NCBI RefSeq assembly: GCF_002025705.1
Contig: NZ_CP018846.1
Location: forward strand, 3,835,501-3,899,500
Length of the DNA stretch: 64,000 nt
Reading direction: 5' to 3'
DNA from: Pseudomonas putida
Lineage (GTDB): Bacteria; Pseudomonadota; Gammaproteobacteria; Pseudomonadales; Pseudomonadaceae
The notes below the pieces were generated by a model, which ran no database searches, was not told where the DNA came from, and saw only the letters and a list, made by a program, of their open reading frames with translations. Position 1 is the first letter of the stretch. Every line of letters starts with the position of its first letter. The position numbers and the translations under genes are program-made. Positions 8,834 to 20,369 of the stretch are shown here, one piece after another.

Positions 8834-9583
8834 TCAGTTAATACTGTTTGAACTTTCCCTGGGTGCTTCTGTCACCGCACTTTCAGTCGGCGTGAACACC
8901 ATCACGTCCAATACATCGGAATGGAACTCACGGCGATACAGAATCAGCACGACGCCGACACTCACAATCATGAACAGCCAGGGGCTGATAAACCAGGTGA
9001 GCATGGCCATGCCGAAGTAATAAGAACGCAGGCCAAAGTTGAACTGGTTGGCTGCCAGCGACAGCACCCGCGCTGCGCGCGAAGCGAAGGCCTTGCGCTC
9101 TAGCTCATTGACCTGGCGCTCACCGATCATAGGCGCGGACCCCACCAGCACCGCGGCAAAGTTGTACTGACGCATGCACCAGCTGAAGGTGAAGAAGGCG
9201 TAGACGAAAACCATTGCCAGGCACAGCAGCTTGATCTCCGACATGCCCTGGGACGCCTGCTGCACCAGCGGCAAGTCCGCCAGCAGTGACAGCGCGCGAT
9301 CCGAAGCACCCAGCACGGTGAGGATGCCAGCGAGGATGATCAGAGTGCTGGAGGCGAAGAACGAGGCATTGCGCTCCAGGTTGCCGATCACGCTGGCGTC
9401 GGCGATGCGGTTGTCGCGCAGCAGCATACGGCGCATCCAGTCTTCCCGGTACAGGTGCAGCACACTGGCCAGGCACGCGGTGTCGCGGCCCTTCCAGATG
9501 GCATAGCGAGTGTAACCGCCCCAGCACAGGGCGAACCAGCAGACAGCCAGGAGGTTGTGGAGGTTGCTTTGGATGAAGTTCAT
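8834..9583 (-). CDS. DUF599 family integral membrane protein
   Basis: This 249-residue protein has four or so hydrophobic segments: near residues 8-26 (NLLAVCWFALCWGGYTRYA), 73-92 (FFASSTLIILAGILTVLGA), 113-135 (LLCLAMVFVYAFFTFSWCM) and 190-218 (MAMLTWFISPWLFMIVSVGVVLILY). The central RAARVLSLAANQFNFGLRSYYF stretch is characteristic of the DUF599 family of bacterial membrane proteins, whose function is not known to me. The start at 9583 (MNFIQSNLHNLLAVC) fits the first membrane segment; the open frame upstream runs into the brnQ terminator. It is a single gene. Confidence 0.75.
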   Translation of the reverse strand: MNFIQSNLHNLLAVCWFALCWGGYTRYAIWKGRDTACLASVLHLYREDWMRRMLLRDNRIADASVIGNLERNASFFASSTLIILAGILTVLGASDRALSLLADLPLVQQASQGMSEIKLLCLAMVFVYAFFTFSWCMRQYNFAAVLVGSAPMIGERQVNELERKAFASRAARVLSLAANQFNFGLRSYYFGMAMLTWFISPWLFMIVSVGVVLILYRREFHSDVLDVMVFTPTESAVTEAPRESSNSIN

Positions 9584-9666
9584 GCAGAATTCCCGAAGGC
9601 CAGGTGCACAAAGAATAGTGACCGGGTTTCGACGCCTACAAGCGGTAAAAGGCACAAACTGAAACG

Positions 9667-9700
9667 AAAAAGCCCCGCATCCTTTCAGATGCGGGGCTTT
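9667..9700 (-). terminator. Rho-independent terminator of brnQ
   Basis: The stem AAAGCCCCGCATC / GATGCGGGGCTTTTTCG lies on the minus strand about 65 bases past the brnQ stop. Confidence 0.85.
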
Positions 9701-9765
9701 CGAGTCTCCACCTTTGGCGAGCACCCTACGGCTTGTGGCCGGTGCCGCCCTCAGGCTTCAACTGC

Positions 9766-11079
9766 TCAGGCCAACGCTTCGCGCGGCTTGCCGAGCATGC
9801 GGTCGCAGGCCACGGCGCCGATCAGCGTCACGACCGAAGGCACCAGCCAGGCCAGGCCCTGATCGCTCAGCGGCAGGTGCGCCATGACGTCTGGCAGCAC
9901 GTGGGCGATGTCGCTGCCCTTGATCGCGTCGACGATACCGAACACCAGCGAAACCAGCATCACTGGAGCCAGGATGCGAGTCGGCGAATTCCACAGGTCC
10001 TTCACGAAGCTCAGGCCCACCACCACGATGCACGGCGGATAGATAGCGGTCAGCACCGGGATCGAGAACATGATCAGCTTGGTCAGGCCCAGGTTGGAGA
10101 TCAGCAGCGAGAAGCCTGCCAGGATCACCACCAGTGCACGGTACGACAGCGGCAGAATCTGGCTGAAGTATTCGGCGCAGGCGCAGGTCAGGCCAACGGC
10201 AGTCACCAGGCACGCCAGGGCGATCAGCACGGCAAGGAAGCCACTGCCCAGGGAGCCGAAGGTGTGCTGTACATAGGCGTGCAGAACGGCGGCACCGTTG
10301 GTGGCATCGGCGGCGATATCGTGGCTGCCGGCACCCAGGCGGAACAGGCTGATGTACACCAGGGCCAGGCCGACACCGGCGATCAGGCCGGCGATGATGG
10401 CATAGCGGGTGATCAGCTTCGGCGACTCGACACCGCGCGAGCGGATGGCGTTGACGATGACGATACCGAATACCAGGGCACCAAGGGTGTCCATGGTCAG
10501 GTAGCCATCGGAGAAGCCTTTGGAGAACGCGGCGGCGGCATAGGCCGGCTGTGCTTCACCGATGGTCCCGGCTGGCAGGGCGAAGGCAGCGATGCCCAGC
10601 ACCGCCAGGGCGATGATCTTCAGCGGCGCGAGGAAGCGGCCGACAGTGTCGAGCAGCTTGCCCGGGTACATGGACACGGCCAGTACCACGGCGAAGTACA
10701 CCAGGCTGTAGATGAACAACGCTGTCGGGCTTTCACCGGTCAGCGGTGCCACGCCCACTTCGAACGACACGGTCGCGGTACGCGGCGTCGCGAACAGCGG
10801 GCCGACCGACAGGTAGCACACGGCCGCCAGCAGGCCGCCGAAGAACTTGCCGATCGGGCTGCTCAGGGCATCCATGCCACCACCGACCTTGGCCAGGGCG
10901 ACCACGGTGATGACTGGCAGGCCCACGGCGGTAACCAGGAAGCCCAGGGCCGCCATCCATACGTGCGGGCCAGACTGCAGACCGACGATAGGCGGGAAGA
11001 TGATGTTGCCAGCGCCTACGAAAAGCGCAAACGTCATAAAGCCAAGCGCCAGGATATCCTGGCCTTTGAGAACTTTCAT
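9766..11079 (-). CDS. brnQ: Branched-chain amino acid transporter BrnQ (LIVCS family)
   Basis: The 437 residues form about 12 hydrophobic segments starting with [22 protein letters not shown], the conserved opening of the LIVCS (BrnQ/BraB/BraZ) carriers. These import leucine, isoleucine and valine with Na+ or H+ across the inner membrane. The GNIIFPP and [23 protein letters not shown] stretches are family hallmarks. Length matches the family. The ribosome binding site before the ATG at 11079 is weak. There are about 480 bp of non-coding sequence upstream, including a REP pair, so the gene has its own promoter. Substrate preference between the three amino acids cannot be read from sequence. 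Confidence 0.93.
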   Translation of the reverse strand: MKVLKGQDILALGFMTFALFVGAGNIIFPPIVGLQSGPHVWMAALGFLVTAVGLPVITVVALAKVGGGMDALSSPIGKFFGGLLAAVCYLSVGPLFATPRTATVSFEVGVAPLTGESPTALFIYSLVYFAVVLAVSMYPGKLLDTVGRFLAPLKIIALAVLGIAAFALPAGTIGEAQPAYAAAAFSKGFSDGYLTMDTLGALVFGIVIVNAIRSRGVESPKLITRYAIIAGLIAGVGLALVYISLFRLGAGSHDIAADATNGAAVLHAYVQHTFGSLGSGFLAVLIALACLVTAVGLTCACAEYFSQILPLSYRALVVILAGFSLLISNLGLTKLIMFSIPVLTAIYPPCIVVVGLSFVKDLWNSPTRILAPVMLVSLVFGIVDAIKGSDIAHVLPDVMAHLPLSDQGLAWLVPSVVTLIGAVACDRMLGKPREALA

Positions 11080-11380
11080 TTAAGGTAGTACCACACTGCT
11101 GAAATCGGGATTCGAGAGGGGATTTCCCTTTGGATGAGGGGAAATGCTGCCCGGCTTGATAGGCCAGACCCGTTTAGCGTGTCGTTCCCTTTTGGGGTAC
11201 GGGCACAGAGTGAACGCGTAGATTAACCGTTTTACCCGGTAAACGCACTGATACAGTGCTGCTTGTCCGATGTGCGTACATGTTTGTCGTCTGTGTGTCC
11301 GATAACAGTAGGAATTATCCTCGGATTGAAATAATCGTCTGCTTCAAAATTCCTATCGTACCTATCGAAAATTCCGCATT
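11080..11380. other. Non-coding upstream region of brnQ
   Basis: This roughly 300-bp stretch has no credible gene. It is locally AT-richer than its surroundings (around 11280-11380) and should contain the leftward brnQ promoter, but I could not identify a clear -35/-10 pair or a Leu-rich leader peptide. Confidence 0.4.
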
Positions 11381-11492
11381 GCCTGTACCGGCCACTTCGC
11401 GGGTAAACCCGCTCCCACAGGTACTTCACAATTATCAAGGCTAGTGATTTTCCTGTGGGAGCGGGTTTACCCGCGAAGAGGCCGGTGCAGGC
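11381..11492. repeat. REP pair, GCGGGTAAACCCGCTCC type
   Basis: Two opposed REP units (11385-11421 and 11452-11490) carry GCGGGTAAACCCGCTCCCACAG and its complement with flanking CCGGCC / GGCCGG. It lies between brnQ and the sucD terminator. Confidence 0.85.
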
Positions 11493-11513
11493 AAACAACC
11501 TCCCGAAAACGAC

Positions 11514-11536
11514 AAAGGCCACCCGAAGGTGGCCTC
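11514..11536 (-). terminator. Rho-independent terminator after sucD
   Basis: AGGCCACC TTCG GGTGGCCTTT lies on the minus strand about 27 bases after the sucD stop. It marks the end of the long leftward sdh-suc transcript. Confidence 0.85.
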
Positions 11537-11562
11537 TGTGCGCGTGGGGGGTGTAGCAGGTA

Positions 11563-12447
11563 TTACTTCTTGGCTTCCCAGCCGGTCAGCTCGGCCAGGG
11601 CCTTGCCAATGTCAGCCAGGGAACGCACGGTCTTCACACCAGCGTCCTGCAGCGCGGCGAACTTCTCGTCCGCAGTGCCCTTGCCGCCGGAAATGATGGC
11701 GCCAGCGTGGCCCATGCGCTTGCCCGCAGGTGCGGTAACACCAGCGATGTAGGAAACGACTGGCTTGGTGACGTTGGCCTTGATGTAGGCCGCGGCTTCT
11801 TCTTCAGCCGAACCGCCGATCTCACCGATCATGACGATCGCTTCGGTCTTCGGGTCTTCCTGGAACAGCTTCAGGATATCGATGAAGTTGGAGCCTGGGA
11901 TCGGGTCGCCACCGATGCCCACGCAGGTCGACTGGCCAAAGCCGGCGTCGGTGGTCTGCTTGACCGCTTCGTAGGTCAGGGTGCCGGAACGCGAAACGAT
12001 ACCGACCTTGCCTGGCAGGTGGATGTGGCCTGGCATGATGCCGATCTTGCACTCGCCCGGAGTGATGACGCCTGGGCAGTTAGGGCCGATCAGGGTCACG
12101 CCCAGCTCGTCGCACTTGACCTTGGCATCCAGCATGTCCAGGGTAGGAATGCCTTCGGTGATGCAGACGATCAGCTTGATGCCGCCGAATGCCGCTTCCA
12201 GGATCGAGTCCTTGCAGAACGGAGCCGGAACGTAGATGACCGAAGCGTCAGCGCCGGTGGCTTCTACGGCTTCTTTCACAGTGTTGAACACTGGCAGGCC
12301 CAGGTGGGTGGTGCCACCCTTGCCTGGAGTAACGCCGCCGACCATCTTGGTGCCGTAGGCGATGGCTTGTTCGGAGTGGAAAGTACCCTGCGAGCCGGTG
12401 AAGCCCTGGCAGATGACCTTGGTGTCTTTATTGATCAGGACGCTCAT
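11563..12447 (-). CDS. sucD: Succinyl-CoA synthetase alpha subunit SucD
   Basis: The alpha subunit binds CoA and carries the phosphohistidine of succinyl-CoA synthetase, which makes ATP or GTP from succinyl-CoA in the TCA cycle. The 294 residues start with an N-terminal Rossmann CoA-binding domain ([17 protein letters not shown]). The active-site His is in the motif [14 protein letters not shown], and [16 protein letters not shown] is also present. The start ATG overlaps the stop of sucC by one base (TAATG), so the two subunits are translationally coupled. It is the last gene before a terminator. Confidence 0.98.
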   Translation of the reverse strand: MSVLINKDTKVICQGFTGSQGTFHSEQAIAYGTKMVGGVTPGKGGTTHLGLPVFNTVKEAVEATGADASVIYVPAPFCKDSILEAAFGGIKLIVCITEGIPTLDMLDAKVKCDELGVTLIGPNCPGVITPGECKIGIMPGHIHLPGKVGIVSRSGTLTYEAVKQTTDAGFGQSTCVGIGGDPIPGSNFIDILKLFQEDPKTEAIVMIGEIGGSAEEEAAAYIKANVTKPVVSYIAGVTAPAGKRMGHAGAIISGGKGTADEKFAALQDAGVKTVRSLADIGKALAELTGWEAKK

Positions 12448-13613
12448 TACTTGCCCTCCGCAGCTTTGACAACTTGTTGAGCAGCGTCGGTCAGGCTGGT
12501 TGCCGCAATGATGTTCAAACCGCTTTCTGCCAGTACTTTAGCGCCCAGTTCGGCGTTGTTGCCTTCAAGGCGAACGACAACCGGAACTTTAACGCCGACT
12601 TCTTTCACTGCACCGATGATGCCTTCGGCAATCATGTCGCAGCGAACGATGCCGCCGAAGATGTTGACCAGTACGGCCGCGACATTGCTGTCGGACAGAA
12701 TGATCTTGAACGCTTCGGTAACGCGTTCTTTGGTCGCGCCGCCGCCCACGTCGAGGAAGTTGGCTGGCTTGCCGCCGTGCAGGTTGACGATGTCCATGGT
12801 ACCCATGGCCAGGCCGGCACCGTTGACCATGCAGCCGATGTTGCCTTCGAGGGCAACGTAGTTCAGTTCGAACTTGGCAGCGTGGGCTTCACGGGCGTCG
12901 TCCTGCGACGGGTCGTGGAAAGTCTTCAGCTTAGGCTGACGGTACATGGCGTTGGCGTCGATGTTGATCTTGGCATCGAGGCAGTGCAGGTCGCCATCGG
13001 CCTTGATCACCAGCGGGTTCACTTCCAGCAGGGCCAGATCGTGATCCTTGAACAGCTTGGCCAGACCAACGAAGATCTTGGCGAACTGTTGAACTTGCTT
13101 GCCTTCCAGACCCAGCTGGAACGCCAGCTCACGACCCTGGAACGGCTGAGCGCCAACCAGTGGGTCGATGGTAGCCTTGAGGATCTTCTCAGGAGTTTCG
13201 TGAGCGACTTTCTCGATGTCCACGCCACCTTCGGTGGAAGCCATGAACACGATACGGCGGCTCGAACGATCCACTACAGCGCCCAGGTACAGCTCTTTGG
13301 CGATGTCAGTGCAGGACTCGACCAGGATCTTGGAGACTGGTTGACCGTTGGCGTCAGTCTGGTAGGTCACCAGATTCTTGCCCAACCACTGCGCAGCGAA
13401 CGCCTTGGCGTCTTCCTTGCTGCGAACCAGCTTGACGCCGCCCGCTTTACCGCGACCACCCGCGTGGACCTGAGCCTTAACGACCCACTCCGAACCGCCG
13501 ATCTTGTCGCAGGCTTCAGCCGCTTGCTCAGGGGTATCGACAGCGAAACCCTTGGAAACTGGCAGGCCGTATTCAGCGAACAGCTGCTTACCCTGATACT
13601 CGTGAAGATTCAT
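12447..13613 (-). CDS. sucC: Succinyl-CoA synthetase beta subunit SucC
   Basis: The beta subunit supplies the nucleotide- and succinate-binding sites of succinyl-CoA synthetase. The 388 residues begin [19 protein letters not shown], the standard family start, with an ATP-grasp domain ([38 protein letters not shown]). The C-terminal ligase domain contains [17 protein letters not shown]. The ORF is open further upstream but the conserved protein starts at 13613. It lies 172 bp downstream of lpd; that gap has no evident terminator, so readthrough from the 2-oxoglutarate dehydrogenase genes is possible alongside a local promoter. Confidence 0.98.
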   Translation of the reverse strand: MNLHEYQGKQLFAEYGLPVSKGFAVDTPEQAAEACDKIGGSEWVVKAQVHAGGRGKAGGVKLVRSKEDAKAFAAQWLGKNLVTYQTDANGQPVSKILVESCTDIAKELYLGAVVDRSSRRIVFMASTEGGVDIEKVAHETPEKILKATIDPLVGAQPFQGRELAFQLGLEGKQVQQFAKIFVGLAKLFKDHDLALLEVNPLVIKADGDLHCLDAKINIDANAMYRQPKLKTFHDPSQDDAREAHAAKFELNYVALEGNIGCMVNGAGLAMGTMDIVNLHGGKPANFLDVGGGATKERVTEAFKIILSDSNVAAVLVNIFGGIVRCDMIAEGIIGAVKEVGVKVPVVVRLEGNNAELGAKVLAESGLNIIAATSLTDAAQQVVKAAEGK

Positions 13614-13785
13614 GCTTTTTACCGTCTTCGTTAGGTACTGCGCTTCGGCGCTGCGCCATTGCTGGCGCCGCACCACCTGTGACCATTGACCCCGGGTTTA
13701 CCCGTGTAGTCCGGTCCGGCGGACGTTCCGCGGTGAGTCATGCACGCAAGACTCACGACGGGCAGCCCGCCGTGGTTTCTTATAA

Positions 13786-15246
<1,461 letters not shown>

Positions 15247-15315
15247 CTACAGGCCGCGGACCGCGCGGCATGGCTTCTCGCGAAGCCAGGGCCGGCACGG
15301 TACGCAGCCAGAGGG

Positions 15316-16533
15316 TTAGATGTCCAGCAGCAGGCGAGACGGATCTTCCAGCAGGTTCTTGATGGTGACCAGGAAGGTTACCGCTTCCTTGCCATCGATC
15401 AGGCGGTGATCGTAGGACAGTGCCAGGTACATCATCGGGCGGATAACCACTTGGCCGTTGATGGCCATCGGGCGCTGGATGATGTTGTGCATGCCCAGGA
15501 TGGCAGCCTGAGGCGGGTTGACGATCGGGGTCGACATCATCGAGCCGAAAGTACCGCCGTTGGTGATGGTGAAGGTACCACCGGTCATCTCTTCGATGGC
15601 CAGCTTGCCGTCACGGGCCTTCTTGCCGAAGGTGGCGATGCCGTTCTCGATTTCAGCCAGGCTCATCGATTCGGCGTTACGCAGAACCGGTACCACCAGG
15701 CCACGGTCGCTCGACACGGCAACGCCGACGTCGGCATAGCCGTGGTAGACGATGTCGTTGCCGTCGATCGAGGCGTTGACTGCCGGGAAACGCTTCAGCG
15801 CTTCGGTGGCCGCCTTGACGAAGAACGACATGAAGCCCAGGCGTACGCCGTTGTGGGTCTTCTCGAACAGGTCCTTGTACTTCGAACGCAGGGCCATGAC
15901 TTCGGTCATGTCGACTTCGTTGAAGGTGGTCAGCATGGCCATGTTCGACTGGGCTTCGACCAGACGCTCGGCGATCTTGGCGCGCAGACGGGTCATCGGC
16001 ACGCGCTTCTCGGTGCGGTCGCCAGCGGCAACGACAACCGGGGCAGCAGCGGCAGCAGCAGGCTTGGCAGCTGGAGCCGGGGCCGACTTCTTGTTGGCGA
16101 CGGCGGCGACGACGTCTTCCTTGGTGATGCGACCGCCTTTGCCAGTGCCGGCAACGGTAGCCAGATCGATACCGCTCTCTTCAGCCAGCTTGCGCGCGGC
16201 AGGAGCTGCGATCGGGTCGTCTTCGCCAGCGTCGGCGGCAGCAGCGGCTGGAGCAGCGGCGGCCGGGGCAGCCGCAGGAGCTGCGGCTGCAGCGCCACCT
16301 TCAACGATCGAACCCAGTACTTCGTCGGACAGGACGGTGTCGCCCTCGCCCTTGACGATAGCGCCCAGCACGCCGTCGGCGGTAGCCAGAACTTCCAGGA
16401 CGACCTTGTCGGTCTCGATGTCTACGATCAGCTCGTCACGCTTGACGGCGTCGCCCGGCTGCTTGTGCCAGGTGGCAACGGTGCCATCGGCAACCGATTC
16501 CGGGAAGGTTGGGGCTTTGATCTCGATAGCCAT
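15316..16533 (-). CDS. sucB: Dihydrolipoyllysine succinyltransferase SucB (E2o)
   Basis: This is the E2 core of 2-oxoglutarate dehydrogenase and transfers succinyl from lipoyl-lysine to CoA. Domain order in 405 residues: an N-terminal lipoyl domain (lipoylated Lys in [10 protein letters not shown], about residue 43), an Ala/Pro linker (about 80-105), a peripheral-subunit-binding domain ([31 protein letters not shown]), a second Ala/Pro linker, and the catalytic domain with the active-site His-Asp in [13 protein letters not shown]. Length and order are typical. It lies 42 bases after sucA and is clearly co-transcribed. Confidence 0.98.
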
Positions 16534-16575
16534 TATCTGTGTTTCCTTAAATTCGGTTTCAGGTGCGCGAAGGCA

Positions 16576-19407
16576 TTAAACAGTGAAGGCGTCTTGCAGC
16601 AGTTTTTCCTGCTGCTCGGCGTGCTTCGATGCGTAACCACAGGCTGGCGCGGCGGAAGCGTCGCGGCCGGCGTATTCCAGGACCAGCGCCTTGTTGTGGC
16701 GGCCCAGGATACGGCGCATGTGGTGCTGACTGCTGTACCAGGCGCCCTGGTTCATCGGTTCTTCCTGGCACCAGACCGCATGCTTGAGGTTGGTGTATTG
16801 CGCCAGGATTTCGACCAGGTCGTCCTCAGGGAACGGATACAGCTGCTCCAGACGCAGGATCGCGATGTCTTCGCGGCCTTCGGCACGGCGTTTTTCCAGC
16901 AGGTCGTAGTAGACCTTGCCGCTGCACAGCACCAGGCGCTCTACCTTGGCCGGATCGAGGCTGTCGATTTCCGGGATCACGGTCTGGAACGAGCCTTCTG
17001 CCAGGTCTTCCAGAGTCGAGATGGCCAGCTTGTGGCGCAGCAGCGACTTCGGCGTCAGGACAACCAGCGGCTTGCGCAGCGGGCGAATGACCTGGCGACG
17101 CAGCAGGTGGTAGATCTGTGCCGGGGTGGTCGGTACGCAGACCTGGATGTTGTGCTCGGCGCACAGCTGCAGGTAACGCTCCAGACGCGCGGAGGAGTGC
17201 TCCGGCCCCTGCCCTTCATAACCGTGTGGCAGCAGCATGGTCAGACCGCACAGGCGGCCCCACTTGTGCTCGCCGCTGGTGATGAACTGGTCGATCACGA
17301 CCTGGGCACCGTTGGCGAAGTCACCGAACTGGGCTTCCCAGATCACCAGCGCATTCGGCGTGGTGGTCGAATAGCCGTATTCGAAGGCCAGTACCGCTTC
17401 TTCCGACAGGAAGGAGTCGTACAGGTCGAAACGCGGCTGGCCCGGGAACAGGTTCTTCAGCGGTACGTAGGTGCTGGCGTCCTTCTGGTTGTGCAGCACC
17501 GCGTGACGGTGCGAGAAGGTGCCACGGCCGATGTCCTGACCGGTCATGCGGATCGGGTGACCTTCGAACTGCAGGGTGGCGTAAGCCATGGTCTCTGCAT
17601 AACCCCAGTTGATCGGCAAGCCACCGGCTTGCATCTTCTGACGGTCTTCGTAGATCTTCGCGACCTGACGCTGTACGACGAAGCCTTCCGGCAGTTCCAG
17701 CAGCTTGGCCGACAGGTCCTGCAGGGTCTTGAGGTCGAAGCGGGTGTCGTGACGCGCAGTCCAGGCATGGCCCAGGTACGGACGCCAGTCGACGAACAGC
17801 TCGCGGTTCGGCTCCTTGACCAGGCTCTTCACCACGTGCAGGCCGTTGTCCAGGGCGTTGCGGTATTCGTCGATCTTGGCCTGAGCACGCTCGGCCTCGA
17901 TACGGCCCGCCTGGATCAGCGAATCGGCATACAGCTCACGGGTGGTGCGCTGCTTGGTGATCTGCTGGTACATCAACGGCTGGGTGCCGTTCGGCTCATC
18001 GGCCTCGTTGTGGCCGCGGCGACGGTAGCAGACCAGGTCGATGACCACGTCACGCTTGAACTGCATGCGGTAATCGATGGCCAGCTGGGTCACGAACAGC
18101 ACGGCTTCCGGATCGTCACCGTTGACGTGCAGGATCGGCGCCTGAATCATCTTGGCTACGTCGGTGGCGTACTCGGTGGAGCGCGCGTCCAGCGGGTTGC
18201 TGATGGTGAAACCAACCTGGTTGTTGATCACGATGTGCACAGTACCGCCGGTCTTGAAACCGCGGGTCTGCGACATCTGGAAGGTTTCCATGACCACGCC
18301 CTGGCCGGCGAACGCAGCGTCGCCGTGGATAGAGATCGGCAGAACCTTGTCACCCACGGTATCGTTGCGACGGTCCTGACGGGCGCGCACCGAACCTTCA
18401 ACCACTGGCGAGACGATTTCCAGGTGGGACGGGTTGAACGCCATGGCCAGGTGAACTTCGCCACCCGGGGTCATCACGTTCGAAGAGAAGCCCTGGTGAT
18501 ACTTCACGTCACCGGAGCCAAGCTCGTTCATCTTCTTGCCTTCGAACTCGTCGAACAGCTCGCGCGGGTTCTTGCCGAAGGTGTTGACGAGCACGTTCAG
18601 GCGGCCACGGTGGGCCATGCCGATCACGACTTCCTTGGTGCCATAGGAGCCGGAACGCTGGATCATTTCGTCCAGCATCGGGATCAGGCTTTCGCCGCCC
18701 TCGAGGCCGAAACGCTTGGTGCCTGGGTACTTGGTGCCCAGGTATTTCTCAAGGCCCTCACCGGCGGTCACGCGCTCGAGCAGGTGTGCCTGCACGTCGG
18801 CCGAGAATTCCGGACGGCCGCGCACGCTTTCCAGGCGCTGCTGGAACCAGCTGCGCTGCTCGGAGTCGACGATGTGGGTGAACTCGGCGCCAATGGTGCG
18901 ACAATATGTCTTCTGGAGTGCCTCGAAGATCTCGCGTAGGCTCGCCTCCTCTTTGCCGATGAACAGGTCGCCGGCACGGAAGGTCGTATCAAGATCGGCA
19001 TTGGTCAAGCCGTAGTGATTGATCGACAGGTCTACAGGCGCAGGTCGCTGCCACAACCCCAACGGGTCGAGCTTGGCAGCCTGATGACCGCGCATACGAT
19101 AGGCCTGGATCAGTCGCAGAACTTCAACCTGCTTCTTCTCGTGTTCTGTGCTCACGCTCCCGGCGGAAACCGGTTGGGCGCGGCGCTGGTTCTTTGCCAG
19201 CAGTACGAAATGGTCGCGGATCGTCGAGTGCGATACATCGGTAGCGGTGCTGCCGTCGGCGGGCAACTTCTGGAAGTAAGTGCGCCACTCTTCTGGCACA
19301 GCGTTAGGGTCGTGCAGGTAGAGTTCGTAGAGCTCTTCCACATATGCAGCGTTACCACCTGAAAGGTGGGCGCTTTCCCACATGCGCTGCATCACGCTTT
19401 CTTGCAT
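16576..19407 (-). CDS. sucA: 2-oxoglutarate dehydrogenase E1 component SucA
   Basis: This 943-residue thiamine-diphosphate enzyme decarboxylates 2-oxoglutarate and passes succinyl to SucB. The N-terminal segment (GGNAAYVEELYELYLHDPNAVP) is the E2-binding region of this family. The catalytic part has GMAHRGRLNVLVNTFGK, the ThDP/Mg site HGDAAFAGQGVVMETFQ with a downstream NNQVGFT, and the C-terminal transketolase-like PYR domain around LLPHGYEGQGPEHSSARLER. The start at 19407 (MQESVMQRMWESAHLSGGN) is as usual in Pseudomonas. A 246-bp gap separates it from sdhB upstream. Confidence 0.98.
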   Translation of the reverse strand: MQESVMQRMWESAHLSGGNAAYVEELYELYLHDPNAVPEEWRTYFQKLPADGSTATDVSHSTIRDHFVLLAKNQRRAQPVSAGSVSTEHEKKQVEVLRLIQAYRMRGHQAAKLDPLGLWQRPAPVDLSINHYGLTNADLDTTFRAGDLFIGKEEASLREIFEALQKTYCRTIGAEFTHIVDSEQRSWFQQRLESVRGRPEFSADVQAHLLERVTAGEGLEKYLGTKYPGTKRFGLEGGESLIPMLDEMIQRSGSYGTKEVVIGMAHRGRLNVLVNTFGKNPRELFDEFEGKKMNELGSGDVKYHQGFSSNVMTPGGEVHLAMAFNPSHLEIVSPVVEGSVRARQDRRNDTVGDKVLPISIHGDAAFAGQGVVMETFQMSQTRGFKTGGTVHIVINNQVGFTISNPLDARSTEYATDVAKMIQAPILHVNGDDPEAVLFVTQLAIDYRMQFKRDVVIDLVCYRRRGHNEADEPNGTQPLMYQQITKQRTTRELYADSLIQAGRIEAERAQAKIDEYRNALDNGLHVVKSLVKEPNRELFVDWRPYLGHAWTARHDTRFDLKTLQDLSAKLLELPEGFVVQRQVAKIYEDRQKMQAGGLPINWGYAETMAYATLQFEGHPIRMTGQDIGRGTFSHRHAVLHNQKDASTYVPLKNLFPGQPRFDLYDSFLSEEAVLAFEYGYSTTTPNALVIWEAQFGDFANGAQVVIDQFITSGEHKWGRLCGLTMLLPHGYEGQGPEHSSARLERYLQLCAEHNIQVCVPTTPAQIYHLLRRQVIRPLRKPLVVLTPKSLLRHKLAISTLEDLAEGSFQTVIPEIDSLDPAKVERLVLCSGKVYYDLLEKRRAEGREDIAILRLEQLYPFPEDDLVEILAQYTNLKHAVWCQEEPMNQGAWYSSQHHMRRILGRHNKALVLEYAGRDASAAPACGYASKHAEQQEKLLQDAFTV

Positions 19408-19602
19408 GCTTGGTCACCCTCGGTTAGGGGACTGATCGGCGAGAGCCACAGCAAACCTGGAAAAGTCCGAATAAAGCGACTGAACCACGCCACTTGGATC
19501 CTGCTGATTTTCCGGGTACCAGCCCGGAAAGCCCCTGCTGGTCTCATATCTTCATAGGTATCGAGCGCGAGCTTTGTGGGCCCTTGCTCAGGTTTTACCT
19601 CA

Positions 19603-19623
19603 GTGCGGGCTCACCACCCGCAC
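19603..19623 (-). terminator. Stem-loop between sdhB and sucA without a T-tract
   Basis: A perfect 7-bp stem GTGCGGG / CCCGCAC with a 7-base loop lies 31 bases after the sdhB stop. It has no uridine run, so it may be an attenuator, processing site or mRNA-stabilising element rather than a full terminator. It would allow different sdh and suc mRNA levels from one transcript. Confidence 0.45.
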
Positions 19624-19653
19624 CTCGGCTTACTGCAGTTACAACTCTTTGTA

Positions 19654-20358
19654 TCAGGTGCCGCTTTGCAGCAGCATGTTACGTACGTGACCGATTGCCT
19701 TGGTCGGGTTCAGACCCTTGGGGCAAACGTTGACGCAGTTCATGATCCCGCGGCAGCGGAATACGCTGAACGGGTCATCCAGGGACGCCAGGCGCTCCTG
19801 GGTCTTGGTGTCACGGCTGTCGGCCAGGAAGCGGTAGGCCTGCAGCAAAGCGGCCGGGCCCAGGAACTTGTCTGGGTTCCACCAGAACGACGGGCAGGAG
19901 GTCGAGCAGCAAGCGCACAGGATGCACTCGTACAGACCGTCCAGCTTGTCGCGATCTTCCGGCGACTGCAGACGCTCGATGGCCGGAGCCGGCGTGTCGT
20001 TCTGCAGGAACGGCTTCACCTTCTCGTACTGCTTGTAGAAGATGCTCATGTCGACAACCAGGTCACGAATGACCGGCAGGCCTGGCAGCGGACGCAGAAC
20101 CAGCTTGTTGCCCTTGACCACGCCCGACAGCGGGGTGATGCAGGCCAGGCCGTTCTTGCCGTTCATGTTCATGCCATCGGAACCGCAAACGCCTTCACGG
20201 CAGGAGCGACGGTACGAGAAACCCTCGTCCTTCTCCTTGATCAGCGCCAGCACGTCCAGCACCATCAGGTCCTTGCCGCCGGTATCGACGTCGAACGACT
20301 CCATCTTGGGCGCCGAGTCGGTGTCCGGGTTGTAACGATAAACTTCGACTTTCAACAT
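19654..20358 (-). CDS. sdhB: Succinate dehydrogenase iron-sulfur subunit SdhB
   Basis: The 234-residue subunit carries the 2Fe-2S, 4Fe-4S and 3Fe-4S clusters that pass electrons from SdhA flavin to quinone. The N-terminal plant-type ferredoxin motif is SCREGVCGSDGMNMNGKNGLAC. The C-terminal ferredoxin-like motifs are CILCACCSTSCPSFWWNPDKFLGP and CRGIMNCVNVCPKGLNPTKAIG. An in-frame GTG three codons upstream is possible, but the ATG at 20358 is preferred because AAGGGTGG sits at correct spacing and MLKVEVYRYNP is the conserved start. It lies 11 bases after sdhA. Confidence 0.97.
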   Translation of the reverse strand: MLKVEVYRYNPDTDSAPKMESFDVDTGGKDLMVLDVLALIKEKDEGFSYRRSCREGVCGSDGMNMNGKNGLACITPLSGVVKGNKLVLRPLPGLPVIRDLVVDMSIFYKQYEKVKPFLQNDTPAPAIERLQSPEDRDKLDGLYECILCACCSTSCPSFWWNPDKFLGPAALLQAYRFLADSRDTKTQERLASLDDPFSVFRCRGIMNCVNVCPKGLNPTKAIGHVRNMLLQSGT

Positions 20359-20369
20359 AGCAGCCACCC

